Positions 51,733 through 61,335 are shown, counted from the first letter of the stretch. The stretch is 64,000 bases of DNA from Aliikangiella coralliicola (GCF_007004725.1 NZ_ML660165.1:434001-498000), one strand, 5' to 3'. Notes: generated by a model not told the origin, from the sequence alone. A program made the numbers and translations.

Positions 51733-54486
51733 ATGAAGATAATACCAACGGTCAAAAAATCACTGGGCATCGTTGTGCTCGGCTGGTTATCGATTAGCGC
51801 GATAGCCAAAAATGTTGATGTCGATATTCCCTACCAAAAGTATGTACTGGATAACGGCTTACGCGTCATTGTTCATGAAGATCGCAAAGCGCCGATTGTT
51901 GCTGTGAGTGTCTGGTACAACGTGGGTAGCAAAGACGAACCTAAGGGTCGCACCGGGTTTGCCCATCTTTTTGAACACCTCATGTTTAATGGCTCTGAAA
52001 ACTACAACGATGAATATTTCAAACCTTTCCATCAAGTTGGTGCAACCGGCATGAATGGAACAACCTGGTTTGACCGCACCAATTATTTCCAGAACGTGCC
52101 AACACCAGCTTTAGAAATGGCTTTATGGATGGAGTCTGATCGAATGGGTCATTTATTAGGCGCTATTGACCAGGCAAAACTTGACGAGCAACGTGGCGTT
52201 GTCCAGAACGAAAAACGTCAGGGCGACAACCAGCCTTACGGTAAGTCAGAATATCGAATTCTGGAAGGGCTTTACCCTGCCGGCCATCCCTATCGCCACA
52301 GCACAATTGGTTCTATGGACGACTTAAATGCAGCCTCTCTCGACGACGTAAAAACCTGGTTTAAAGATTATTATGGCGCAGCCAATGCAGTCGTTGTTCT
52401 TGCTGGTGATATCAGTCCTGAAAAAGGCCGAGAATTAGTCAATAAATATTTTGGCGATATTCCAGCTGGACCTGAAGTTACCCGCATGAACGCCTGGATC
52501 CCGACTCGTCAACACAACACTCTCGAAGAAATGTACGAGAGAGTACCACAAGCTAGAATCATGAAAGTCTGGGCACTACCCGGCAGAAACGAAAAAGAAA
52601 CTGCACTACTTAACCTGGCAGCAAGAATTCTTGGCAGCGGAAAAAATTCTCGTCTGTATCAAGAGTTGGTTTATAAAAATCAGCTAGCCAGTAACGTTAG
52701 CGTTGATGTTGAAGAGCACTTACTAACAAGTAAATTTACCGTTGATGTAACTTTGAAGCCTGGTGCTGATCGACAAAAAGCAGAAGCTATCATGAATCGC
52801 GTTTTAGCCGATTTTAAAAAGAAAGCCCCCTCAAAAGACGAGTTATTAAGAGCTCAAACTGGAATTAAAGCAGCCACAATTCGCGGCTTGGAACAAGTCG
52901 GCGGATTCAATGGTAAAGCCAGTATTCTGGCCAGAGGTGAGCTATATGCCAACGATCCAGGTTTCTTCAAAAAACGTCTTGGATGGATCGCAGATGCAAC
53001 CACAAAAAGTATTCAAAAAGTTAGTAATAAATGGTTAGCTGACGGATTTTATCAACTAGCGGTACTTCCATACCCAGAATACAAAGTCGCCAAATCAACC
53101 GTTGATAGAAGCAAAGGTTTGCCACAAATTGGTGACCTGCCACAACTTAAGTTTCCTACTGTTCAACGTGCAAAATTAAAAAATGGTATTGAAGTTGTCT
53201 TAGCGGAAAGTAACGCGACGCCAGTTGTTAATGTCACTTTGCAATTTGATGCAGGATATGCAGCCGACTCCAGTGGCTTTAAACTGGGTACTGCGAGCTA
53301 CACCATGTCAATGTTAGACGAAGGAACCGATGATAAGAATGCATTGGAAATTAGCGCAGAAGCGGAAAAATTAGGTGCCAATATTTATACCTCTTCTAAC
53401 CTTGATATGTCGTCAGTAAACCTATCAGCACTAAAATCTAATTTAAAAGATTCAGTTGAACTATTTGCAGAAATCGTTCGCGAACCAGCCTTTAAACAAG
53501 GCGAAATTGATCGTTTACGCGGCCGCTGGATCGCTGGAATCAAACAGGAAAAAGTTCAGCCAGTTAACATCGCTCTGCGTAACCTGCCCCCTCTTATCTA
53601 TGGTGACAAACACGCTTATGGTATCCCTTTAACGGGTTCAGGTACTGAAGAATCAATTCAATCTCTCACCAGAGAAGATTTACAAAAGTTCTACAAAACC
53701 TGGTTACGCCCTGACAACGCGAAACTGTTTGTTGTTGGCGATACAAAAATGGATGAAATTCTACCTATCTTGAACCGAGAATTAGGCAGCTGGAAGGCGC
53801 CAAAAGCGGCATTACCGACTAAAAACATATCGGATGTATTGGTTGCAGAAAAACGCGTTATCGTCATCGATAAGCCAGGCGCTCCGCAATCTTTAATTCT
53901 CGCCGGAGAACTTGCGCCAGCAACGGGTGTTGATAATAACATTGCAATTCAGGCGATGAACGACATCATCGGCGGGCAATTTACATCGCGTGTTAATATG
54001 AACCTTCGTGAAGATAAACACTGGGCATATGGCGCTTATACATTTATGTTTGATGCCAGAGGCCAACGTCCGTTTATGGTGTACGCACCAGTGCAAACAG
54101 ACAAAACCGGCGCGTCAGTCAAAGAGCTTGTAAGAGAACTTAGTGAATTTAACGGCGATAAACCGGCGACTCAGGATGAAATGTTTAAGACCATTAAAAA
54201 TAACGTTAACAGCTTGCCAGGCGCTTATGAAACAAGCGGCGCAGTTATGCAAAGTCTGCTTGCCAATGATCGTTTTAATCGCCCAGATGACTATGTCGCG
54301 AAGTTAACTGACAAATATAACAATCTTAAGTTGCCAGAAATTAAAGCTGCAGCAAAGCAAGTTATCAACCCAGATAAACTCACCTGGATGATAGTTGGCG
54401 ATAAAAAGGAAATTGTTAAGCAGTTAAAAGATATGGAACTTGGAGAAATGATATTTATGGATGCAGATGGAAATGTTCTTAAATAG
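51733..54486 (+). CDS. M16-family zinc peptidase, two-domain, secreted
   Basis: Signal peptide (LGWLSISAIA), then two pitrilysin-type halves. The first is active: HLFEH (His-78, Glu-81, His-82) and the distal Glu-160 in VVQNEKRQ. The second (from about residue 475, KNGIEVVLAESNATPVV) lacks the zinc motif, as is usual. 917 aa with both halves is typical of exported M16 proteins of gammaproteobacteria. It degrades peptides in the periplasm. AGGAAA precedes the ATG and a strong terminator follows. Confidence 0.95.
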   Translation: MKIIPTVKKSLGIVVLGWLSISAIAKNVDVDIPYQKYVLDNGLRVIVHEDRKAPIVAVSVWYNVGSKDEPKGRTGFAHLFEHLMFNGSENYNDEYFKPFHQVGATGMNGTTWFDRTNYFQNVPTPALEMALWMESDRMGHLLGAIDQAKLDEQRGVVQNEKRQGDNQPYGKSEYRILEGLYPAGHPYRHSTIGSMDDLNAASLDDVKTWFKDYYGAANAVVVLAGDISPEKGRELVNKYFGDIPAGPEVTRMNAWIPTRQHNTLEEMYERVPQARIMKVWALPGRNEKETALLNLAARILGSGKNSRLYQELVYKNQLASNVSVDVEEHLLTSKFTVDVTLKPGADRQKAEAIMNRVLADFKKKAPSKDELLRAQTGIKAATIRGLEQVGGFNGKASILARGELYANDPGFFKKRLGWIADATTKSIQKVSNKWLADGFYQLAVLPYPEYKVAKSTVDRSKGLPQIGDLPQLKFPTVQRAKLKNGIEVVLAESNATPVVNVTLQFDAGYAADSSGFKLGTASYTMSMLDEGTDDKNALEISAEAEKLGANIYTSSNLDMSSVNLSALKSNLKDSVELFAEIVREPAFKQGEIDRLRGRWIAGIKQEKVQPVNIALRNLPPLIYGDKHAYGIPLTGSGTEESIQSLTREDLQKFYKTWLRPDNAKLFVVGDTKMDEILPILNRELGSWKAPKAALPTKNISDVLVAEKRVIVIDKPGAPQSLILAGELAPATGVDNNIAIQAMNDIIGGQFTSRVNMNLREDKHWAYGAYTFMFDARGQRPFMVYAPVQTDKTGASVKELVRELSEFNGDKPATQDEMFKTIKNNVNSLPGAYETSGAVMQSLLANDRFNRPDDYVAKLTDKYNNLKLPEIKAAAKQVINPDKLTWMIVGDKKEIVKQLKDMELGEMIFMDADGNVLK

Positions 54487-54520
54487 TCAATCTCAACTGT
54501 AAGTTCTTAGTAACTCAAAC

Positions 54521-54552
54521 AAAAAAGGCGCGCTACTAAACGCGCCTTTTTT
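54521..54552 (+). terminator. Intrinsic terminator of M16 gene
   Basis: AAAAAAGGCGCG - 8-base loop - CGCGCCTTTTTT: a GC stem flanked by A/T tracts, efficient in both directions, 34 bases after the stop codon. Confidence 0.9.
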
Positions 54553-54751
54553 GTTGCATTTTTTCTCACATAGACGGATGGAGAAAACCAGTATTCAAAT
54601 ATATAAGCAATCAAATTGCCGGTTAAATAAATTTATCTTTATCGGTTTATACTCAAACTGACATGTTCGAATTCTAGTTGTTATGAAATCTGATAGTTAT
54701 CGAGACAGCAGCTCATTAATCTATATCGAACATCTAATGATGACAGATTAA

Positions 54752-54795
54752 TAGGCACCTGTTATCTTAAAGCAGACATTGAATACAGGCGCCTA
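54752..54795. repeat. Imperfect stem-loop before 106-aa gene
   Basis: TAGGCACCTGT and ACAGGCGCCTA (10 of 11 pairing) with a 22-base loop, 38 bases before the gene at 54834. Role unclear; the rest of 54553-54833 shows no gene. Confidence 0.4.
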
Positions 54796-54833
54796 ATCAA
54801 ATACTCTGGACACCTCTAATTTGTTTTGGCGTT

Positions 54834-55154
54834 ATGTTTAAGGAATCCTCTGTGGGATGTTTCGTTTATTTAAAGAAAATCAATAGCTATCCTAAGAGCT
54901 CAGTCAGCGGGAAAGCGGGCCTTGATATTGCTTCCTATGTTGAAGTGAAAATGGGCGCATCTAATGGAGAGCTATTGAGTAGGTTGATTTATTTTCAGAG
55001 TAATGGTGTTTGCTTTAAAAGTGACAGAAGCTCTGATTTTAATGCCGTTGAGATTGATGATTTTGAAACCAATCTTTCCTTAGATGATTTTATAGGATTG
55101 ACAAAAAACGAATTTGAAGCACTTTGGAATAATGTTGAGTATAAGAGCACATAA
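54834..55154 (+). CDS. Hypothetical protein, 106 aa
   Basis: Soluble, mixed composition, with a beta-rich first half (CFVYLKKINS…IASYVEVKMGA) and an acidic helical end (SLDDFIGLTKNEFEALWNNVEYKST). No family recognised and no ribosome-binding site seen. The stop codon is followed by ATAACAAGC and the start preceded by GGCGTTATG, words seen at integron cassette borders, but no full attC structure could be found. Low-confidence accessory gene. Confidence 0.5.
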   Translation: MFKESSVGCFVYLKKINSYPKSSVSGKAGLDIASYVEVKMGASNGELLSRLIYFQSNGVCFKSDRSSDFNAVEIDDFETNLSLDDFIGLTKNEFEALWNNVEYKST

Positions 55155-55488
55155 CAAGCTATAGGAAGAACGACGAAAAAATATGTGCGCGCCAATTTGG
55201 TTTTTCTGGACTTCCGCAATTGGCCGTTTTGCGACTCTGTAAGAAAACCTCTGCTTTAACTGAGTTAGCTACAGGTCAAGTCTCAATCATCGAAGTCAGA
55301 TAAACTTGTTTTATATTCTTACTTAATTTCCTTTTTTAAGCGACATAACTAAATTATTTGAGATGCCGGGGGGTTCATTTACGCCTGGTAAAAGAATCTC
55401 CAGTAGATGGGGACTGAATCAATGAAATTGGTACCAAAATAATTGACTCCCCCCATGGTTAAAAGCCTCTCGAAAAAGAGACTGTCGA
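55155..55488. other. Non-coding region with degenerate repeat
   Basis: No gene. Bases 55206-55234 (CTGGACTTCCGCAATTGGCC…) resemble 57927-57956; this looks like a worn dispersed repeat. Nothing else seen. Confidence 0.45.
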
Positions 55489-56469
55489 TTATTCCCTGTC
55501 CTTAGTAATCATTTCCATCAATCCAACTAGCGCTGCAAACAATACAGCACCAACCGGCCAGACGATCCATGTCACATCCCATCTCATAGTCCAGAAACTC
55601 CAACCTAGATAAATAGCGATTAACAGTGGCCAATAAAAACCAGCAAGTGCTTCGATTTTTTTGTTCTCTTCTTTATTACGAGGGTGATAGTCACCTTCTT
55701 TGATAAGAAGACTGTAGGCATTATATTCCGCTGACGCTGGGACGATAATATACAAACCGGTCGCTATCATAAAAAACATGACGCATAGCATCTTTAAAAT
55801 TAAGTCACTAGTGCCTTCATTTATAGCTACATACATAAACGGCACTATGCTTAAAATAAACAGGCCAATGCTTATGGATAATTTTTTGTGATAGCTTGGC
55901 GTAATTTGTTGCAGCTTCTCTTTAAAGATGCTTCTTACCCCATATTCTAGTTCGAAATCGTCTTTTTCGATTGAGTATATCTCGTTCGAAAATTGACCCG
56001 TTCTAACAAAAAAGCTAACAGCCAACGCAACCATAACTAACATAGTAATAATTCCTGATACTGTGGCAGTCTTTGAATCAAGATTCATCTGTTCAGTTTG
56101 AGCCATTGAAAGCATAAAAAGCAGTGGGACTACTGAACATACGCATAAAAGAACACCTTTGACAGTGATACGACTTATTTGGTCTTTTATCTCCACATAT
56201 CGGTTAGCCTGGTTCAAGTTAACGCTATTGACCTCAGGCTCGATTTCGCCGTCAATTGATTGAATGGTTTCAATATCGTCTTTTAACAGGTAGTCAGTTG
56301 TTACCCCAAAAATCTCCGCCATATTAATGATTTTATTTATATCAGGAATGCTATTGGCGCTTTCCCACTTGGAAACCGACTGTCTAGAAACCCCCATTTT
56401 CTCGGCAAGATCTTCCTGAGACCACCCAAATTGTTTTCTTAATTTGATAATTTTATCTGCAAGTATCAT
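55489..56469 (-). CDS. XRE-family regulator with membrane domain
   Basis: The first 60 residues are an XRE-type HTH (LRKQFGWSQEDLAEKMGVSRQSVSKWESANSIPDINKIINMAEIFGVTTDYLL). From residue 100 about six membrane segments follow. Such HTH-membrane fusions are widespread, mainly in Firmicutes, and uncommon in gammaproteobacteria; the ligand is unknown. GAGG precedes the ATG. It stands alone in a gene-poor accessory stretch. Confidence 0.88.
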   Translation of the reverse strand: MILADKIIKLRKQFGWSQEDLAEKMGVSRQSVSKWESANSIPDINKIINMAEIFGVTTDYLLKDDIETIQSIDGEIEPEVNSVNLNQANRYVEIKDQISRITVKGVLLCVCSVVPLLFMLSMAQTEQMNLDSKTATVSGIITMLVMVALAVSFFVRTGQFSNEIYSIEKDDFELEYGVRSIFKEKLQQITPSYHKKLSISIGLFILSIVPFMYVAINEGTSDLILKMLCVMFFMIATGLYIIVPASAEYNAYSLLIKEGDYHPRNKEENKKIEALAGFYWPLLIAIYLGWSFWTMRWDVTWIVWPVGAVLFAALVGLMEMITKDRE

Positions 56470-57009
56470 TTACTTAATTCCTCTGTCTGAAGTTGTACTC
56501 AGAATAGAAAAATGGGCAGTTGCACACTACCAAGTAGAAGCTGAATTTTGTCAACCAATGGTTGCAATTTAGATTATTTATGTAAAATGCACAATAAAAA
56601 CCGCATTATTTCAAAGTGTTAGGGAAAATTTCACATAAGAGACCTCATCGGAGCGCGAAAATACCAGAGAGACAGATTGAGCTTACCCAGGCACCTAGTA
56701 AATAAAAACCAGACAGGCATCGATTGGTCAATTTCTGACATAGATACGAGACATTCACTGCTATCTAAGAGGCAGGTACCTGTTAGGTTTCGAGCCCTCC
56801 GTAGAATGGGCCCATCTTCAAGAAAGTGAATATTTGAAGCGATATATTTACTTTTCAAAATTACCAATAAGCCTATATAGTATGGACTACGAAGGGTGAA
56901 GGGATTGAAACTTCATTTTAAGTACTTAGCAAGACGCGGTTTTCGAAAATTTACACTGCGTTTCAATTTCCAAAACGCTGAGCGTTATTAGTATAAGGAG
57001 TCGGCAACT
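56470..57009. other. Non-coding region
   Basis: 540 bases with no gene I can support; a 78-codon minus-strand frame at 56631-56867 has no ribosome-binding site and an unlikely composition. A short perfect palindrome AACGCT-G-AGCGTT lies near 56974-56986, just before the ribosome-binding site of the gene at 57010. Confidence 0.4.
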
Positions 57010-57468
57010 TTGAAATGGATTGGACCATTGTTTACAAATTCGGGAGGATGGTCTGCTTATGTCTCTTTCGAAAATGGATCTTGGTTTATCGATAAGGATA
57101 ATCCCGTAAAAATTGGTGATGGAAGATCAGCCATGCTGTTATTGCCTATGATGGAAAAAGGGTATGGCAAGAACTATGAACATCAAATAAATATCCTCAA
57201 GACAGGACTTCGCGACACTGGCCTAAGTGAAGATATTGCTTGTTCGTTTCCATTTCACGTTCCGGTAGTATATTCGTTTGACCGAGCAATGATAAGATGG
57301 ACTGAAATGGCTGCTGATTGGGTTCAGTATCTCCACCTTAATCAAGAACTAGCACAAAAATTATATGACCATTGCCAAGATAATAAATTCAGTCAAAAGA
57401 CCAGGCACAAAGTTCTTAAAGTAGTTAATTCGTGGGCTAATGAAAATGAATTATCCTTATCCTGCTAA
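57010..57468 (+). CDS. Hypothetical protein, 152 aa
   Basis: The start is a TTG, supported by a strong AAGGAG 9 bases before. Soluble; a beta-rich first part (YVSFENGSWFIDKDNPVKIGDGRSAMLLLP) and helical second part with Trp residues (MIRWTEMAADWVQYLHLNQELAQKLYDH). No family recognised. It could be an immunity or accessory protein, as is common in such islands, but nothing proves it. Confidence 0.6.
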   Translation: MKWIGPLFTNSGGWSAYVSFENGSWFIDKDNPVKIGDGRSAMLLLPMMEKGYGKNYEHQINILKTGLRDTGLSEDIACSFPFHVPVVYSFDRAMIRWTEMAADWVQYLHLNQELAQKLYDHCQDNKFSQKTRHKVLKVVNSWANENELSLSC

Positions 57469-57543
57469 ATCTAGTAACCTAACATTGAAGAATAATGCAC
57501 GATTCGCGCGTCTCTATTGAGTGTTCTACGTAGAAAACTAACT

Positions 57544-57855
57544 ATGTCAAATAATTTTCCAAACATACCTAATGTTAGATTTGTACTCTTTGAAAGAAAG
57601 GACTATCCAGAGTTTGTATCAAAGAATAAAAATATAGACGAAAGTGCAATGCCTATCATTGCGGTATCTAGCGATCAACATATATGGTGTAAAAGAAACG
57701 GTAAATGGTTTAGGCTCGAAGAGTGTGTAAGAGATGACGGATGGGAATTTGTTCAAATCCGCGCAGTAGACTCTCCACTGTCTTTTATAATGCCATTAGG
57801 TATAGAAGATATGTACAATCTAAAGTTTGGTGATGAGTTTAATTTTGAAGCATAG
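57544..57855 (+). CDS. Hypothetical protein, 103 aa
   Basis: The frame opens at a TTG (57517), but the ATG at 57544 is a more natural start. Soluble, strand-rich: VRFVLFERKDYPEFV, IIAVSSDQHIWCKRNGKWFRLEE, WEFVQIRAVDSPLSFIMPLG. No family recognised. It lies 75 bases after the gene at 57010 on the same strand and might share its transcript. Confidence 0.5.
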   Translation: MSNNFPNIPNVRFVLFERKDYPEFVSKNKNIDESAMPIIAVSSDQHIWCKRNGKWFRLEECVRDDGWEFVQIRAVDSPLSFIMPLGIEDMYNLKFGDEFNFEA

Positions 57856-58135
57856 TTTTGCCAAAAGTAGAACAAGTGCTTGGTGATGCGACCTTCGTTT
57901 CACTCAGGGCACACAAGTAAGTGTTGCTGAACTTCCACAATTGGCCCGATTGAGACCAAACTACTAGTGTTCTGCAATGCCCGCTTTTGAGAGAAAGCAG
58001 TTCTTAATATCAAATCAAATCCAGACTTGATTCGAAACTCATAAGTTCAAATCTCAACTTTCTCAACTTACCCTTGAATTTCTCTCATCCTATCCCCACC
58101 TTAAATAACACCACAATAAAACTTGATCATCATCA
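57856..58135. other. Non-coding region with degenerate repeat copy
   Basis: No gene. Bases 57927-57956 (CTGAACTTCCACAATTGGCCC…) are the second copy of the worn repeat at 55206-55234. Confidence 0.45.
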
Positions 58136-58579
58136 ATGAAACGCAATCAACTACTGATACTACTATCTCTTATCAGTGCATTTATGATGAGCTTTCAATA
58201 TTATGCGCCGATTCAGTCGACTGTTCGGCAAATGATTTCGTTTGTAGTAAAAACGACAGCTGAAGATTCATTCACGAAGACGAGCAAAAACTCGGAGTTC
58301 GATTATTCAGCACTAGCCAAACTAAACAGCGATCACTTGAGTGGTGCTTCAAAACACAGCGCCAATAACACTCACACAATCACCCAATACTTAAACAATA
58401 GTTATCTGAGCATAACACCAATAACCTCTCCACAAAAATTACAAGATTACGCAGCCAAACTTCAAAAAATAATGCGCAACCAGCAAAACATCTATCACGC
58501 AATCAAAACTATTCATCTCGCCTTTATCTATCCTAAGCAACTCTTTTCTAAAGAACACAACGTCCTTTCTTTTTTTTGA
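58136..58579 (+). CDS. Small exported or membrane-anchored hypothetical, 147 aa
   Basis: A hydrophobic N-terminus (LLILLSLISAFMMSFQYYAP) acts as signal or anchor, followed by IQSTVRQMISFV, which matches in position the segment VETAIRQLGNIL of the protein at 58761. The rest is Ser/Asn/His-rich and helical. No ribosome-binding site is evident. Function unknown. Confidence 0.5.
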   Translation: MKRNQLLILLSLISAFMMSFQYYAPIQSTVRQMISFVVKTTAEDSFTKTSKNSEFDYSALAKLNSDHLSGASKHSANNTHTITQYLNNSYLSITPITSPQKLQDYAAKLQKIMRNQQNIYHAIKTIHLAFIYPKQLFSKEHNVLSFF

Positions 58580-58760
58580 GAAAGTTAATTTTCTCAGAAC
58601 ACATTATTCATTTGAACATCTCCAAATAGTAGTGTCCTAAACCAACCCGAGCAGCTTATTTGAATTAGCATTCAAATTTAGGTGCATGGTTTGGTAAATG
58701 CCCGTTTTCCAAAAGCACTATTTCGATGTCAACACAATTAATTGAAGAAAAGAGTTTGCT

Positions 58761-59162
58761 ATGAAAAAGAAAACGATATATACACTTGCCATTATAACCA
58801 GTGCGATTTTAATTATTAGCTTTAGCATGCCTGTAGAAACGGCAATACGCCAATTAGGTAATATTCTGATATCTCTGCTCAACCCTGTCGAAAAAATTCC
58901 TGCGTCGCAAATCGAATTTTTAAGAGAAATACTCAACTTATATCTACCATGGCTAATTTTTGCAGGCGTCGTTTTTTTATTTTCCAAGTTGTTACGTCGC
59001 GCCAGAAAGAGAAAAGCAGGCATCGTCATTTTGGCGTCACTCATTCAAATGTTTCTACCCGATCCTTTTGTGGAAAGAACGATTAAAATGGAACATATAC
59101 AAACCAGAAAATCAGAGGAGAAAGATGAGGGCGAGCAGGAGAAAAATAATTTATCTAAATAG
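58761..59162 (+). CDS. Small membrane hypothetical, 133 aa
   Basis: Two hydrophobic segments (about 8-24 and 65-80, LYLPWLIFAGVVFLFSKLL) and a basic, then acidic tail. The N-terminal block SFSMPVETAIRQLGNILISL resembles SFQYYAPIQSTVRQMISFVV of the preceding gene, so the two are probably diverged duplicates. AAGAG precedes the ATG. No family recognised. Confidence 0.55.
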   Translation: MKKKTIYTLAIITSAILIISFSMPVETAIRQLGNILISLLNPVEKIPASQIEFLREILNLYLPWLIFAGVVFLFSKLLRRARKRKAGIVILASLIQMFLPDPFVERTIKMEHIQTRKSEEKDEGEQEKNNLSK

Positions 59163-59240
59163 ATCGAACTTCAATTTTTAACCGCGTTTAACGGGGATAG
59201 GAATTGTAAATTTCATAGACAGAATATAACGACAAAGCAG

Positions 59241-59648
59241 CTACCAAAACTTCCACCATGGTTTTGTGCTCGACTTTTCCGTCTTGGAGATATTTTGCTT
59301 CAGCTCCAGAATGTTCCCTGCGAATTGCTCAATAGTCCCATGTTCATCAGAAGAATCGATGACATCGGTCTCATGATCCCAAAAGAAAACACACGGGTCT
59401 GACTCTTCCAGATCAATCACGTAATAATCGCCACACCCGGAAATACCGATACAAAAATAATTGCCTTCAGCTAACTTATCAATATTATTAATCTGCTCGT
59501 TGGCCTGTATAATTGCGGGTAAATTATCCAACAACTCAAAACTGGCTGTGTCTCCTGTATTTCTAAGAATATCAGGATAGTTTTCCATAAAAGTTAAATA
59601 CGCCTCAGGTAAATCAGGTTCTAGCTCTAATAACTTCGCTCTTTCCAT
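59241..59648 (-). CDS. SMI1/KNR4 (SUKH) family protein
   Basis: The ATG at 59648 has AGGTGA upstream; earlier in-frame starts exist at 59657 and 59666. SUKH pattern: LEPDLPEAYLTFMENYPDI at the start, FCIGISGCGDYYVIDLEESDPCVFFWDHETD in the core. SUKH proteins often serve as immunity proteins against polymorphic toxins; no toxin gene is next to it here. 135 aa is normal. Confidence 0.75.
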   Translation of the reverse strand: MERAKLLELEPDLPEAYLTFMENYPDILRNTGDTASFELLDNLPAIIQANEQINNIDKLAEGNYFCIGISGCGDYYVIDLEESDPCVFFWDHETDVIDSSDEHGTIEQFAGNILELKQNISKTEKSSTKPWWKFW

Positions 59649-59755
59649 AACAGACATCACCTTCAATAGATAACTAAAGCAAGCAAAAGAATATCTTCAA
59701 TAATCTTAGCAAAACTTTAGTTAACAAGCGTTGATCTCAATCACATTGGGTCTGA

Positions 59756-60142
59756 CTATTTCCACGTATTCACATTATCTGCGTCGTGAAAATCATCTCT
59801 TTGAGGATTAACTACACAAAACCTGTGGCCCGTCGGCGCCTCCATAACGACCCACCGCTCTAACTTTTCAATCACCTTGGCGCCAACGCCTTCCAGCCGG
59901 CTAACTTCCGCCGGTATATTATCGGTTTCAATATCGATATGAACTCGACTTTCATGCGCTACTTTCTGAACCAAAATATGTGGTTGGTCTTTTGGCACTT
60001 TTAAGTGTGAATACTTGGAAGACCAGTCTTCATCTGAACGCACACATTCCAATCCCAGTGCTTGCTCCCAGAAAATATTAGCCTCTTCAATATCATCAAC
60101 CTTGCTATCTAAAACCAATGCTGCTAATCGACTTTTATGCAT
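59756..60142 (-). CDS. VOC-superfamily (glyoxalase-like) protein
   Basis: 128 aa with the glyoxalase_6-type pattern: LAALVLDSKVDDIEEANIFWEQALGL at the start, HILVQKVAHESRVHIDIETDNIPAEVSRLEGVGAKVI and MEAPTGHRFCVVNPQ at the end. His in RVHIDIE and Glu in VVMEAP could be metal ligands. Substrate unknown. AAGGAG precedes the ATG; it follows the hydroxylase-family gene on the same strand by 70 bases. Confidence 0.88.
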   Translation of the reverse strand: MHKSRLAALVLDSKVDDIEEANIFWEQALGLECVRSDEDWSSKYSHLKVPKDQPHILVQKVAHESRVHIDIETDNIPAEVSRLEGVGAKVIEKLERWVVMEAPTGHRFCVVNPQRDDFHDADNVNTWK

Positions 60143-60212
60143 ACTGTCTCCTTAATTGATTGTCACCTTAACTGATCGTCACCTTGACTGATTAATGTTT
60201 GCTCTTGTATAA

Positions 60213-60932
60213 CTAACTCACTTTAGCACGCGTTTTAAAACAACGATCCCAAAAAGAATTGACGAAACCAAAGTTAACTTTTCCCAAGATGTGATGCGAT
60301 GAATGGTACGCAGGATAATTTCCCACTTGATTAAGAATGCTGTTGGACATACTTAAACGAAAGTTCGAATGTAAAAGTATCGTGAACATCATTCCCAGAA
60401 CATGTAACACCAGGGCCACACCTAAACTGAGAGAAAATAAACTCATAAAAACGGGCGCACTCATTCCAATGAAAAGTGCTTCGACCGGATGAACGCTGTA
60501 GGCACTCCAGGGCGTTACTCTTACCGACCTGTGATGAACGCCATGTACTTTTAAAAAAGGTTTGGTGTGTAATAGACGGTGAACAAAATAGGAATAAGTT
60601 TCATAGAAAAGAACAAATATGATGATTTGGCTAATGAGACTTAAAAATGATGACGGCCAGACAAGATCAAATAATTCGCGAGTGATCAGACTACATGCTG
60701 CAAAAATGATGCAAGCGGTAATACCGAATTTAAATTCCATCTTTTTTTGTTCAGATTTCAACTCACGCTCATCAATATAACTTCCCCATTGATACTTGGT
60801 AACTAATTTGCCAATTCCAACATCTAAAATAAAAGCAGTCGACACGAATACAGCGATATTGACTGCAACAGACATTACTAAAGCAATTGACCAATCGGCT
60901 TCAATCCAGAATTGAAAAAGCCAATTAATCAT
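60213..60932 (-). CDS. Fatty acid/sterol hydroxylase-family protein
   Basis: 239 aa with membrane helices and the histidine boxes HRLLH (His-118/122), HGVHH (130/133/134), HPVE and YHSSHH. It belongs to the same diiron superfamily as the protein at 44751 but is shorter and not closely similar. Its start overlaps the end of the DUF2000 gene by 8 bases, with AGGAGC inside that gene, so translation is coupled. Substrate unknown. Confidence 0.9.
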   Translation of the reverse strand: MINWLFQFWIEADWSIALVMSVAVNIAVFVSTAFILDVGIGKLVTKYQWGSYIDERELKSEQKKMEFKFGITACIIFAACSLITRELFDLVWPSSFLSLISQIIIFVLFYETYSYFVHRLLHTKPFLKVHGVHHRSVRVTPWSAYSVHPVEALFIGMSAPVFMSLFSLSLGVALVLHVLGMMFTILLHSNFRLSMSNSILNQVGNYPAYHSSHHILGKVNFGFVNSFWDRCFKTRAKVS

Positions 60933-61335
60933 GAAGTTTCGCTCCTTTAAAAATCTTATCGACCAGTTTTTTCTCTGCCCGAACAGCCATTCCTACCAAA
61001 GGCAAAGCATCCGTCTCATATTGAAGAACCGTTTCTCGATTGGCGGCATCATGTCCTGTTTTAAACATATCTTCAATATAAATAGCGCTACTCACATCAC
61101 GGCTATTTGCTCGCTGAAGAAATGTAGACAAGCGAGCCCGCGTAGATTTCAAAACAACGATGGGTTGAATACACAAGGAAGAATATTGCCTGTCAGAAGC
61201 GTCTTTATATTCACCACCAATGATATCGTTGGTATCACCTATAACCCCTGAGGTCAAAAAGGCGACCACATTTAGCTTCTGCCAAGAAGCTAAATCGTCA
61301 GCAACGGCAATCGCAAACTTCGTTGAAAATTCCAT
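60925..61335 (-). CDS. DUF2000 family protein
   Basis: 136 aa matching the DUF2000 pattern: KFAIAVADDLASWQKLNVVAFLTSGV at the start, QYSSLCIQPIVVLKST in the middle and YETDALPLVGMAVRAEKKLVDKIFKGAKLHD at the end. The family resembles peptidyl-tRNA hydrolase-like folds and has no known function. It is coupled to a hydroxylase-family gene. AGGGGAAG precedes the ATG. Confidence 0.85.
   Translation of the reverse strand: MEFSTKFAIAVADDLASWQKLNVVAFLTSGVIGDTNDIIGGEYKDASDRQYSSLCIQPIVVLKSTRARLSTFLQRANSRDVSSAIYIEDMFKTGHDAANRETVLQYETDALPLVGMAVRAEKKLVDKIFKGAKLHD

Noticed and set aside
54834-55170. Integron cassette with attC site around the 106-aa gene
   Set aside because: GGCGTTATG before and ATAACAAGC after the gene resemble cassette borders, but no paired L/R boxes or folded attC could be found, and no integrase is present.
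56631-56867. 78-codon minus-strand frame as a gene
   Set aside because: No start signal and no protein-like pattern; retained only as part of a non-coding region.
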